Assembly (NCBI GenBank): GCA_002307175.1
Contig: DBTS01000074.1
Span: 1 to 22,405, forward strand
Length of the DNA stretch: 22,405 bases
Direction: 5' to 3'
Source of the DNA: Rhodocyclaceae bacterium UBA1310
GTDB taxonomy: Bacteria; Pseudomonadota; Gammaproteobacteria; Burkholderiales; Rhodocyclaceae
A model generated the notes under the pieces. It did no database searches and was not told where the DNA came from. It saw only the letters and a list, made by a program, of their open reading frames with translations. Position numbers and translations under genes: made by a program. Shown piece by piece: positions 15,452-22,405 of the stretch; positions within the stretch are counted from its first letter, which is position 1; each line of letters opens with the position of its first letter.

Positions 15452-17086
15452 TCAGTGTTTCACGGTATAGCCGGTGATCTGGCTGATCCAGCTAACCATA
15501 CCGGCAGGATCATCGTCAGCGCAGTGGCCGCCATCCCAGAAGAGCAAGGCATTCACGTCGCGGCCATGATTTTCGAGACTGGCGGCAAGGTTGATGAGTA
15601 CGGACTGCGAGTTGTTGTTGTCGCTGGAGCCGTTGCGCAGCCACCAGTGCGGGGCAGCGCCGGGGTTGCCGGTAAAGTACATGGCGTTCATCATGTGAAC
15701 GAGTTCCTGCAGCTTGGGGTCAAGCTGGGCGTCGGCCTTGCCGGTGGCATGGCGCAGGCTGTACTCGGTGAAGTGGCGGGCTTCGGTGGTGCGGTCACCA
15801 AAGAGCTTTGTCTCGGGTGCCGTGAGCTTGAAGTCATCAAATGACGGCAACCCCTTCATGCGCGTTGCATGGGCAGCATAGTCAGCAAAGCTGAAGGTGG
15901 CAGCTTTGCCATCCCACTTTATCCAGGGATTTGCGACAAGGTAGGCAGTACGCGCGGTCTCATCCAGACCGGCAAGATACTTGCTGGCTGAAGGTTGCAC
16001 GTAGGCCTGCAGCATGTAGTCGCCGAGGCGTGCGCCAGTGACCGGGCCGAAGCCATCACGGCCGGTGAGGCCGAGCAAATCCTGATAAGTGAGATTGGCC
16101 GCAGCCAGTTCGGCGGAAAGGGTCTGGTCAACGAGGCCGCTACGGCCCGGAACCTTGCCGAACATCCATTCATAGGAGGCATCGGCGTGATCCAGATCGG
16201 TGATGGGGCTGTAGCACGCGCTGGCAAAGATGTTGTCGGGCGCGTCAGCGGCACCAATTTCCTTGAGATAAGGCTCGAACAGCGGGCTGTTGCCCGAGGC
16301 GCCGACCAGCGCAGAGAGCGCCCCGCCTGCACTGCAGCCGGAGGAGACGATCCATTCGGAGTTGCCCGGCAGTTTGCCGGCATTGTGGCGGATGTAGCGC
16401 ACAGCAGCCTTCAGATCGACAATCGCGGCAGGTGCCTTGCCAAAGTAGCTACCATCTTTGGCCTTGTTGTCCCAACCGCGCACGCCGGGGGTCACGACGA
16501 CGTAACCCGCAGCCAGCGCCAGACTAACCTTGTCGCCATTGCCGCCCATCATCGGGCGCACACCACCTCGTGGCCCCTGCCCTGCGGGTGGCGGGCCACC
16601 AGCGTCGGCGGGGGCGCCAGCTCCGGTCGGCGGCATGGGCATGGCTCCTGCACCCGGCCCTCCTGGTGGCATCCCGGCCATCCCCGGACCACCTGGAGGC
16701 ACGCCGCCCATGCCTGCTCCTCCTGGCGGTGGGCCACGCCGCTCGGGATTGGCGTTATTGACGGACATGTAGCCGCCCACACGGATATCCAGCACGATGG
16801 GCGCGCCACTGGCGTTGACGGGCTTGCCATCGATCTTCACGGGCACGCTCACGTCAAGACTCTGGTAGGCCTTGTCGACGGGCTTGGCGACGTATTGCAG
16901 ATGCTTGTAGACGCGGTACTGCACGGTATGCTCGGTACCTTCAGACTTTACTGTTTTGGTTTCGAGCGTGAACCGACTTGCCGGAAAAGCCAGCGGATCA
17001 ATCTGGGCAGCCATGGCAGGCACGCCCAGCACGGGCAGACAGAAAGCAGCGATCACCGCTGCCTGAGGGACTATTTTTTTGGGCAT
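15452..17086 (-). CDS. Secreted subtype-B tannase-like alpha/beta hydrolase with Gly/Pro/Met-rich insert
   Basis: 544 residues. Signal peptide about 1-27 (AMA-A). The alpha/beta hydrolase core has the nucleophile motif SGCSAGG (Cys251-Ser252) and, near the C-terminus, DGGHC (His521-Cys522). This matches the CS-D-HC arrangement of tannases and feruloyl esterases, in which the two cysteines form a disulfide joining catalytic Ser and His. Asp489 (GSSDNNNS) is the best acid candidate. Tannases hydrolyse galloyl esters. Unusual is a low-complexity segment at 117-182, including three 10-residue tandem units at 120-149 (PPGGAGMGGV, PPGGPGMAGM, PPGGPGAGAM). AAGGA lies upstream of the ATG, and the promoter spacer is long. 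The gene is monocistronic with its own terminator. Substrate choice is an inference. Confidence 0.85.
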   Translation of the reverse strand: MPKKIVPQAAVIAAFCLPVLGVPAMAAQIDPLAFPASRFTLETKTVKSEGTEHTVQYRVYKHLQYVAKPVDKAYQSLDVSVPVKIDGKPVNASGAPIVLDIRVGGYMSVNNANPERRGPPPGGAGMGGVPPGGPGMAGMPPGGPGAGAMPMPPTGAGAPADAGGPPPAGQGPRGGVRPMMGGNGDKVSLALAAGYVVVTPGVRGWDNKAKDGSYFGKAPAAIVDLKAAVRYIRHNAGKLPGNSEWIVSSGCSAGGALSALVGASGNSPLFEPYLKEIGAADAPDNIFASACYSPITDLDHADASYEWMFGKVPGRSGLVDQTLSAELAAANLTYQDLLGLTGRDGFGPVTGARLGDYMLQAYVQPSASKYLAGLDETARTAYLVANPWIKWDGKAATFSFADYAAHATRMKGLPSFDDFKLTAPETKLFGDRTTEARHFTEYSLRHATGKADAQLDPKLQELVHMMNAMYFTGNPGAAPHWWLRNGSSDNNNSQSVLINLAASLENHGRDVNALLFWDGGHCADDDPAGMVSWISQITGYTVKH

Positions 17087-17627
17087 GTATCTTTTCCTTC
17101 AGGTTGCCTTGCACCGACCGGGGCAGGCACCGAAGATGGTTTGAGAACGGCGCACATGCTGGCTAGACCGAAATCAGTTCATCTGCAGAACAAGAAAAAT
17201 GAACCGGCCGGACACTGGATGGAAAACTGGCTGGCTGACGCGACGACTTGTGGAGAATAGCAACAGATCCGCCTCCCCACCCCCAGACTCACGTACTTTT
17301 TACCTGCCCACCAAATTTTTACGCGGCCTGGATACAGTTACCGACCAGGCACAGACATGCATGCGCACACCAAAGACCACGAATGGATTTTAGGAAATCC
17401 CCCTCATCCGCTCAGTCGACTTTTAATGCCGTTCATCGGCAGCCCTAAATCCGAGTACACCGCGGGGCCTTGGCAGGGCGACGTTGCCCATTCTGGAGTG
17501 GTTGATCGCCAGGCCATACGCGCCGGGGCTTTTTCGGGTGGGTGCCACACCGTATTGCCACGAGGCTGCGAGAAGCTGTCGGGGCGATCGCGCCACTCAT
17601 CGTACGACCGCGCAACACGCTGCCCGA
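17087..17627. other. Intergenic region, no gene seen
   Basis: About 540 bases between the divergent tannase-like gene and the winged-helix gene. Frames present (for example plus 17357-17662) lack ribosome sites, have skewed His/Cys-rich composition, and match nothing. No repeat of the families found elsewhere was recognised. It should hold the promoter of the tannase-like gene. Confidence 0.45.
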
Positions 17628-17655
17628 AAGGGTTTATTTGCTACGGTAAACCCTT
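17628..17655. promoter_or_regulatory. Perfect 9-bp inverted repeat, candidate operator
   Basis: AAGGGTTTA (17628-17636) and TAAACCCTT (17647-17655) are separated by 10 nt. The right arm touches a possible -10 box, TAGAAT (17655-17660), and lies 39 nt before the start of the winged-helix gene. That position would suit autoregulation by the gene product. The regulator-operator link is inference. Confidence 0.5.
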
Positions 17656-17693
17656 AGAATAAAAAGCAAATCAATGTGTCTTTGTGCCGCGCC

Positions 17694-18014
17694 ATGAATA
17701 CCCCCGCCCCCTCCGATTCGAACATTCCCCATCGCTTCTGGCTGCTGACAATCTTTCGTTCGCTCGGCACGGGTAACCCGCTGCTGATCGCCGGCCCTGG
17801 GGCCTTTGAGCACTATCTGGATGGCGTGCCGCAGGTGGCGATTCTGGCGAACTATCTGCACCGCCATGGCTGGATCGAGCCGGTGAACAATGGGCACAGT
17901 GGCATTGCGCGCTATCGCCTGTCGGCCAAGGGGCATGATTTCTGGCATGAGGGAGAATCCTGGTGGCGCAGGCTCTCGATGTGGGAACAGTGCAAAGTCC
18001 GCGTGATGGGCTGA
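17694..18014 (+). CDS. Small winged-helix DNA-binding protein
   Basis: 106 residues from the ATG at 17694 (an in-frame GTG at 17676 is possible; neither start has a strong ribosome site). Residues 47-84 read as helix, recognition helix and wing: VAILANYLHRHGWIEPV, then SGIARYRLSAKGHDFW. The YRLSAKG segment is the usual wing of MarR/PadR-like winged helices. The tail is Trp-rich (WWRRLSMW) and could serve dimerisation. No effector domain is present. A perfect inverted repeat directly upstream is a natural target. I cannot assign it to a named family. Neighbours are divergent or unrelated, so self-regulation is the only context clue. Confidence 0.65.
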   Translation: MNTPAPSDSNIPHRFWLLTIFRSLGTGNPLLIAGPGAFEHYLDGVPQVAILANYLHRHGWIEPVNNGHSGIARYRLSAKGHDFWHEGESWWRRLSMWEQCKVRVMG

Positions 18015-18100
18015 CACCAATCTGCCCGGCCGATTCGACAGGCCAGGGTATCGAAAATCTCCTGGGGGAGAAAGCAGGCGCCGCAGAGCGCCTTGGAGAG

Positions 18101-18132
18101 TGCCCCGGTCTCCTGTTAAGGGGACCGGGGTA
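18101..18132. other. Very stable hairpin between winged-helix gene and MITE-like element
   Basis: CCCCGGTCTCC (18103-18113) pairs with GGGGACCGGGG (18120-18130) around TGTTAA, with one G.T wobble. Two further pairs extend it to 18101 and 18132. No T-run follows on either strand, so it is not a standard terminator, although it lies 87 nt after the winged-helix stop. Confidence 0.7.
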
Positions 18133-18143
18133 CAATCGCCTTA

Positions 18144-18284
18144 GAAGCTGTTCACGATCTGTAGCGAGAAGGCGTCAGTGGGGCGAAGAGCAGCACAGAA
18201 ACCGGAGTTTATTTGTATAAATGAGGATTTCGAGCAGCGCATTCGGCCCAATCACGCCTTCGCAGTAAGATCATGAACAGCTTC
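18144..18284. mobile_element. MITE-like element, 141 bp, flanked by TTA
   Basis: The left end GAAGCTGTTCACGATCT (18144-18160) matches the complement of the right end (18268-18284) at 16 of 17 positions. Inverted similarity continues through GAAGGCGT and on toward the centre, where TTTATTTGTATAAAT is itself nearly palindromic. The element is flanked by TTA on both sides (18141-18143 and 18285-18287), a 3-bp direct repeat like the target duplications of IS5-group insertion sequences. It contains no transposase, so it would be non-autonomous. Family assignment is a guess. Confidence 0.7.
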
Positions 18285-18317
18285 TTACGCTTCTTTAAAC
18301 GTAGCGCTTCAAGTTGC

Positions 18318-18803
18318 TCAATTGAGGGCACCGGCGCGGATCATGGCCTGATGGTGCTCGTTGATCGCCACGACCGCATCGTTGCCACGCGCCCAGTGGT
18401 CAAGCATGATTTCGCTGGACTTGGTAAAGCGGTGACCAATGCGAATGGAGTAGGATTTGGAGACCCAGCTCCACATGGACTGGTAGAACACGGCCTCATC
18501 CAGATCACGCCATTTGACGCCGGCAATCCCTTTGTTCCACGGCAGAATGCCTGAGTACAGCCATACGCCGACATCGTCGAAATACAGGCGGTAGCTGCGG
18601 ATCACGGCGAACTGATAGCCCACATAGAGCAATGCCAGGAACAGCACGACAAGCCCGATCCAGGCATGGGTGTAGTGCATCAGCGCGGCGGAGACGATGA
18701 CGGCAACGAGGGTGATGATGGCCAGGCGCAGATACGCCGTCCAGGATTTGCCACCAAGTGCGGTTGCATCCTTGGTAATGTGGGTGGTGATACCTTGATC
18801 CAT
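18318..18803 (-). CDS. Two-TM protein with soluble C-terminal domain (PH-like)
   Basis: 161 residues. Two hydrophobic spans (about 24-44 and 47-68) form a hairpin. The C-terminal 90 residues (YRLYFDDVGVWLYSGILPWN, then GVKWRDLDEAVFYQS and YSIRIGHRFTKSSEIML) alternate short strands and turns in the manner of bacterial PH-like membrane proteins (bPH_2 type), whose function is mostly unknown. The ribosome site is weak (GGATAAGAC before ATG). The stop lies 33 nt from the end of the MITE-like element. No operon partner is evident; the next minus-strand gene ends 248 nt upstream. Confidence 0.65.
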   Translation of the reverse strand: MDQGITTHITKDATALGGKSWTAYLRLAIITLVAVIVSAALMHYTHAWIGLVVLFLALLYVGYQFAVIRSYRLYFDDVGVWLYSGILPWNKGIAGVKWRDLDEAVFYQSMWSWVSKSYSIRIGHRFTKSSEIMLDHWARGNDAVVAINEHHQAMIRAGALN

Positions 18804-19022
18804 GTCTTATCCAGCAGGTTGGCGAAAAGATGGCCGTGCCATGCCCCGACCGGCATGGCTGCGCCGGCGGGATGGCAACGGCACGCATGATACGCCCGCT
18901 GCGCACCGCTGACGATGAATGTTCCGGCGGACGTTCCACAGGAGCGGACAGGAGCCCATAAGCGGCGCAGACAGCATGCAATGAGCACCTGCAGCTATGA
19001 CGACGGCTGCTGCAGATGGGCT

Positions 19023-19043
19023 GGGGGCTCAAACTACGCCCCC
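19023..19043 (-). terminator. Possible terminator stem without T-run
   Basis: GGGGGC (19023-19028) and GCCCCC (19038-19043) form a 6-bp GC stem 9 nt past the stop of the minus-strand gene. No T-run follows, so this is only a candidate. The remaining spacer, up to 18804, shows nothing else. Confidence 0.4.
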
Positions 19044-19051
19044 CTGCCCCT

Positions 19052-20092
19052 TCACTCGTCCTCTTCCTTCTGCACTACGGCCTTCTTGGGCAGAGGCTTG
19101 TCGAAGGACACAAACACCACCGTGTCATCCACAGCATAGAAGCGGCACTTTGCCTTGCTGGCTTTGCATGCCCTGTAGGCTTCCGCATGGGGACGCAGGC
19201 TGTTGGCAAAGCGTGCGAAGCAACTTCCCTTGTTGCTCACTATGAAGGCGCGTGGACTGTCTGAATGGAGAAAGCGCGTATAGATTGCGCGGCACTCGTC
19301 ATTGAGCGCTATCCCGATATCGACAGGATCTTCCAGTTTGGCGTAGCCACTACCTGCCGGCGCCGCAATATCATCCCTGACGCTGATGGATGGGTGCGTA
19401 AAGCCTTCGTCGGTGGTGACAATGCCGCGATTCAGCGCTGTGACACCGGGCATGGGCAGACAATCGGCAAGGGTGAATTCCTTCTTCTTTTCTTCAATGA
19501 TCTCGCGGGCGCAATGGAGCACATTGCCATGTGCAAGCTTGGCCTGGGCCGGGAAGAATATGAGGGAATCCGGCGGCGTCACCGTGGTCGCCGTGAACAT
19601 GGACTTGTGATAGATCGTCAGATCGCCATTGCCAAGCTTGCTGTGCCTGCCCAGCCAATCGGAAATATCCGTGCAGTGATAGCCACCACAATCGTAATTC
19701 GGCAGATAGTTGATGAAGGGAATCTCCAGTTCATGGCTCTCCGGCCGCCCGGCACCGCTGAACATCCGGCTTTTGCCGGAAAGGAACATCATCGAACAGC
19801 TCCACCCCGTGCACAAACCATGTACCACTGTGGTGACTTCGGCCTTCTCCACCAGGGCTGCCATATCGCGCCCCTGCTCCCAACTGCCACCCGAGACGCC
19901 AGCCAGCACAAGGACCCGCACCGCCGGAGTGATCTGGGCTTTAAGCCCTTCCACGTCTTTTGCCTCGACTTTGCCGGAGACCCGCATCACACCATCCTGC
20001 GTGGAATATTGCAGCGTGGCGCCCGCCAGAGACGGAACAGCCAGCCCCGCCAGCAAAACCATCGCTCCTCCGAGCGTTCGCATGCACTTCAT
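19052..20092 (-). CDS. Cys-rich secreted protein with ClpP-like segment
   Basis: 346 residues. Signal peptide about 1-24. AAGGAG lies 6 nt before the first ATG. Residues 57-110 (VRVLVLAGVSGGSWEQGRDMAALV, then VTTVVHGLCTGWSCSMMFLSGKSRMF) follow the plan of periplasmic ClpP-like proteins (COG3904 type): a strand, GGS, helix, strand, then a Cys-flanked Ser and a hydrophobic FLxGxxR. The usual CxSAC is replaced by CTGWSC, so an active Ser98 is uncertain. Ten cysteines (94, 99, 135, 140, 194, 211, 267, 291, 309, 316) are in the mature part, suggesting disulfides. The C-terminal ACKASKAKCRFYAVDDTVVF resembles a Cys-pair module seen in other secreted proteobacterial proteins. The end is charged (QKEEDE). 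Function is unknown. Confidence 0.65.
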   Translation of the reverse strand: MKCMRTLGGAMVLLAGLAVPSLAGATLQYSTQDGVMRVSGKVEAKDVEGLKAQITPAVRVLVLAGVSGGSWEQGRDMAALVEKAEVTTVVHGLCTGWSCSMMFLSGKSRMFSGAGRPESHELEIPFINYLPNYDCGGYHCTDISDWLGRHSKLGNGDLTIYHKSMFTATTVTPPDSLIFFPAQAKLAHGNVLHCAREIIEEKKKEFTLADCLPMPGVTALNRGIVTTDEGFTHPSISVRDDIAAPAGSGYAKLEDPVDIGIALNDECRAIYTRFLHSDSPRAFIVSNKGSCFARFANSLRPHAEAYRACKASKAKCRFYAVDDTVVFVSFDKPLPKKAVVQKEEDE

Positions 20093-20497
20093 GCCCGACT
20101 CCTTGTTTTGCCTGAATAAGTGGTGAGCCGGAAAATATACCTTATTCTGAAATGGTCTTTATGACAAACCCCGGATACGGGGGCTTCCTTGAGCCTCTTT
20201 AAGCCTTTGGTGTTGCATTAACGCACACTCCACACCTCGCGTCTCCGACCGCATAGGTCGGAGAGGAGCCCCCAACCCCCGGGCCGGACGGGCAGGTTTT
20301 TACAATTTAACACCCTGCGCCTCAAGACCACTGACGCCCCGTCGTAAAAATGGGCAGTCTTCCGGGCGCAAATCCGTCTCCCCTGCCCCATGGTCTGGAT
20401 GCCGCCCTCTGCCACTCTCTTCATCTTGGTGGATGATGTTTCTTGCACCGCAGGGAAGCTAATTTGCTCAACAAGCCGATATTCACAGGAGGCATCC
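20093..20497. other. Intergenic leader region of the binding-protein gene
   Basis: About 400 bases between divergent genes. A small hairpin CCCCG/CGGGG with loop GATA is at 20169-20182. A stronger one, TCTCCGACC (20242-20250) with GGTCGGAGA (20256-20264), is followed by a C/G-rich stretch and TTTTTACAATTTAAC. I could not match it to a known riboswitch. The frame open from 20390 upstream of the binding-protein start is not used. Confidence 0.4.
20242..20264. other. 9-bp perfect hairpin upstream of binding-protein gene
   Basis: TCTCCGACC and GGTCGGAGA enclose a GCATA loop, 233 nt before the start of the binding-protein gene. It may be an operator, part of a transcribed leader, or another dispersed repeat; no second copy was recognised in this window. 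Confidence 0.45.
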
Positions 20498-21271
20498 ATG
20501 AAGTTTTCGACCACGCTTTGCGCGATCTTGCTGAGCGCCGGCGCATTTGCCGTCAACGCCGCACCGGTTACCCTGAGCACCGCAGCCCAGGACAATTCCC
20601 CGAAGTTCATGCAACAGGGGGGAAAGATGACGGGGATTGCCATTGATGTGCTAGCAGCCCTGGAGAAGATAGACCCGGATCTGAAGTTCTCCGGTGAGCA
20701 GGCATTCTGGCCGCTCAAGCGCATCGAGAACGGATTGCTGGCCGAAGTGGCAAGCGGGCCGGAACACATCGACATGTTTGTCGGGCTGAGCCGCACACCG
20801 GATCGCGAGAAGAAATTCCGTTTCGTCTCGAAAATGCTCTATTCGGTAAAGAACGTGGTGTTCGTGCGCGCCAATGACGACACAAAGATAGGTAGTCTGG
20901 AAGACATCGTAAAGCTGCCGGGCGAGAACATCGTGCTGGCCAACAACGGCTATGCACAGGCCACCCTGGCCCGCAGCGTGCAGGGGCTGAAAGTGGATGA
21001 CGGTGCCAAAAACAACATCGATAACTTCAAGAAGCTCATCGACAGCAAGGCCCGCTTCTTCTTCGTGTCGCAATTGGCAGGTCAATATGAAGCCAAACAG
21101 CAGGGCCTGCAAAAACAGGTGAAGGTGCTCTCCATTGCCGGGGAGGAATCGGAGCAGTACGTGGCCTATTCCGCAGCACTGCCCAAAGCCACGGCAGACA
21201 AACTCGAAGCCGCTGTCAAAAAGCTGGTGGATTCCGGCGAAATGACCAAGATTCTCAACAAGTACAAATAA
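20498..21271 (+). CDS. Periplasmic substrate-binding protein (SBP_bac_3/amino-acid-type)
   Basis: 257 residues. Signal peptide 1-21/22 (VNA-AP). The type 2 periplasmic binding fold shows the usual order: FMQQGGKMTGIAIDVLAAL, FWPLKRIENGLLAE, then GLSRTPDREKKFRF, the hinge-crossing VVFVRANDD, SLEDIV, and a helical C-terminus (LEAAVKKLVDSGEMTKIL). The family binds amino acids or small organic acids. AGGAGG lies 6 nt before the ATG, which fixes the start against the longer open frame from 20390. No ABC permease or ATPase gene is adjacent; instead a chemoreceptor gene follows after 58 nt with no terminator between. A role in ligand delivery to that receptor is plausible. The substrate is not readable. 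Confidence 0.88.
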   Translation: MKFSTTLCAILLSAGAFAVNAAPVTLSTAAQDNSPKFMQQGGKMTGIAIDVLAALEKIDPDLKFSGEQAFWPLKRIENGLLAEVASGPEHIDMFVGLSRTPDREKKFRFVSKMLYSVKNVVFVRANDDTKIGSLEDIVKLPGENIVLANNGYAQATLARSVQGLKVDDGAKNNIDNFKKLIDSKARFFFVSQLAGQYEAKQQGLQKQVKVLSIAGEESEQYVAYSAALPKATADKLEAAVKKLVDSGEMTKILNKYK

Positions 21272-21329
21272 ATCGCCACCACCACTTGGCAATACCTTTA
21301 CTGCAACCACTTCTGCCCATGGAGGCAAC

Positions 21330-22405
21330 ATGAACAAGCTGACCAAAAGCATTCAGTGGCGATTCATAGCCCTGTTTTCAACCATAGTCACAGTGCTGCT
21401 GGTTGGCTTTGGCATCTATGTAGCCTACGAGTCGGACAAAGAAGGGGATGCCCAACTGGCTGACATCGCGAATGCCATGCAGGTTCGTATGCAGACCGGG
21501 CTGCCCACTCTGCTATGGAACATGGACTACGAAATAGCAGGTGCCTTGCTCGATTCGGAAGTGGTGGCATCAGACGTGGCAGGAATTGTCGTGCGCAACG
21601 GAGACAAAGTCGTCGTGGCGCGTGTGCATGAAGGAGGGAAATCTGTCCCCTTCAAGGAAGGCCAAAAGATTGCCGGGCAAAAGTACTCCGTAGATCTGGA
21701 ATACTCCAACGCTGGAGTCAAGAAGCCGGCAGGCAACCTGGATATATACATTTCACGCGCCCGCATTGAGAATGCACAACGCAAGGCCGTGCTGACAGTG
21801 ATTGCGCAGATCGTGGTGCTTAATGCGGCCATCATCTTTATTCTTGTCACCACACTGCGTTCCCTGGTGCTACGGCCGCTGCGCCGCGTACGCAATGCAC
21901 TACACGAAATAGCCACGGGGCAGGCTGACCTCACCAAGCGACTGGAGGTGAAAAACGAAGACGAGATCGGCGAAGTGGCACACCTCTTCAACCGCTTCGT
22001 CGAAAATCTGCAGGGCATCGTCAGGCAGGTCGTCAGCGGCGCCGAGCACCTTCAGGGCTCTTCCAACGTGATGACGAAAGAGTCCGGAGAAATGGCGCAA
22101 CGTACTTCGCGTGAAACCGAGGTGATCTCGGCCATTGCAGCAGCCACGCAGGAAATGACAGTCAGCATCGCGCATATCTCGCGATTTTCCAACGATGTAC
22201 GTGAGGTCTCCAAACAGAGCGAAGAACTTTCCGCCCATGGGCGTGATGTCATCGCCGAACTGATTGTAGGGATGAATGAAGTCAGCGCCACCGTCAACAA
22301 TTCCTCGCAGACAGTGGAGTCGCTGGGACAGGAGTCCGAAAAGATCGGAGCGGTAATCAGTGTCATCAAGGAAATTGCCGACCAGACCAATCTGCTCGCG
22401 CTCAA
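21330..22405 (+). CDS. Methyl-accepting chemotaxis protein, 3' end cut by window
   Basis: About 358 codons are visible and the frame is open at the right edge. GGAGG lies 4 nt before the ATG. TM1 spans about 11-33. A periplasmic domain of about 120 residues has the pattern GLPTLLWNMDYEIAGALL, which recalls LWN-D type sensor domains of bacterial receptors and kinases. TM2 is about 154-175, HAMP about 176-228 (LRPLRRVRNALHEIATGQ, DEIGEVAHLFNRF). The cytoplasmic signalling helix follows and is cut within the tip signature IADQTNLLALN. It senses a ligand and controls CheA and flagellar or pilus motility. The gene lies 58 nt after the binding-protein gene and is likely co-transcribed with it. The missing part should hold the hairpin tip and the C-terminal methylation helix. 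Confidence 0.93.
   Translation, partial: MNKLTKSIQWRFIALFSTIVTVLLVGFGIYVAYESDKEGDAQLADIANAMQVRMQTGLPTLLWNMDYEIAGALLDSEVVASDVAGIVVRNGDKVVVARVHEGGKSVPFKEGQKIAGQKYSVDLEYSNAGVKKPAGNLDIYISRARIENAQRKAVLTVIAQIVVLNAAIIFILVTTLRSLVLRPLRRVRNALHEIATGQADLTKRLEVKNEDEIGEVAHLFNRFVENLQGIVRQVVSGAEHLQGSSNVMTKESGEMAQRTSRETEVISAIAAATQEMTVSIAHISRFSNDVREVSKQSEELSAHGRDVIAELIVGMNEVSATVNNSSQTVESLGQESEKIGAVISVIKEIADQTNLLAL

Noticed and set aside
15995..17260. 421-codon plus-strand frame opposite the tannase-like gene
   Set aside because: Antisense shadow; the minus strand has the signal peptide, catalytic motifs, ribosome site and terminator.
17357..17662. 101-codon plus-strand frame before the winged-helix gene
   Set aside because: It runs through the candidate operator, has no ribosome site, and looks like random GC-rich sequence.
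20218..20796. 192-codon minus-strand frame opposite the start of the binding-protein gene
   Set aside because: Antisense to a clear secreted protein gene with an AGGAGG site; no protein features.

Overview
The window reads as a chromosomal segment of a GC-rich Gram-negative bacterium, most likely a betaproteobacterium. The basis is the style of the secreted proteins (Tat and Sec signals, periplasmic cytochrome c), canonical GGAGG-type ribosome sites, and intergenic dispersed repeats of a kind I associate with Rhodocyclales and related betaproteobacteria. The order is an inference; no rRNA or other marker gene is present. No tRNA, rRNA, CRISPR array, prophage or intact transposase was found.

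Layout. (1) 214-6494, minus strand: a tight six-gene operon. Read 5' to 3' it encodes a [2Fe-2S] subunit, a Tat-exported molybdopterin subunit of the isoquinoline 1-oxidoreductase/aldehyde oxidase type, a membrane-anchored three-haem cytochrome c, a MocA/MobA-like cytidylyltransferase, an XdhC-type maturation factor and a secreted cyclophilin-like protein. Together they should build a periplasmic molybdenum hydroxylase that passes electrons to the respiratory chain through the cytochrome. (2) 6600-7440: a non-coding mosaic of dispersed palindromic repeats, followed by a possible 45-residue one-TM protein. (3) 7744-9276: an AT-richer gene for a polytopic GT-C-like membrane protein, convergent with an M23 metallopeptidase (9270-9839). 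(4) 10059-11366: a secreted pectate-lyase-like beta-helix protein. (5) 11681-13392: a two-gene ABC-2 exporter, apparently preceded by a 36-codon leader ORF whose stop overlaps the start of the ATPase gene, and followed by a 13-bp stem. (6) 13665-14330: a three-BON-domain protein. (7) 14400-15430: dispersed repeats, a 60-residue ORF with a textbook terminator, and an 11-copy GTTGCC array. (8) 15452-17086: a secreted subtype-B-tannase-like esterase with a Gly/Pro/Met-rich insert. (9) 17628-18803: a small winged-helix protein preceded by a perfect inverted repeat, a very strong hairpin, a 141-bp MITE-like palindrome flanked by TTA, and a two-TM protein. (10) 19052-20092: a Cys-rich secreted protein with a ClpP-like segment. 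(11) 20498-22405: a periplasmic amino-acid-type binding protein followed by a methyl-accepting chemotaxis protein that runs off the right edge.

A pectate lyase, a tannase and a periplasmic aldehyde/heteroaromatic oxidoreductase together suggest a bacterium living on plant-derived polymers and phenolics (inference). I did not find an unmistakable new multigene system. The most interesting leads are the leader ORF coupled to the ABC exporter, the cyclophilin-like protein closing the molybdoenzyme operon, the binding protein/chemoreceptor pair without a transporter, the MITE-like element, and the dispersed repeat families.
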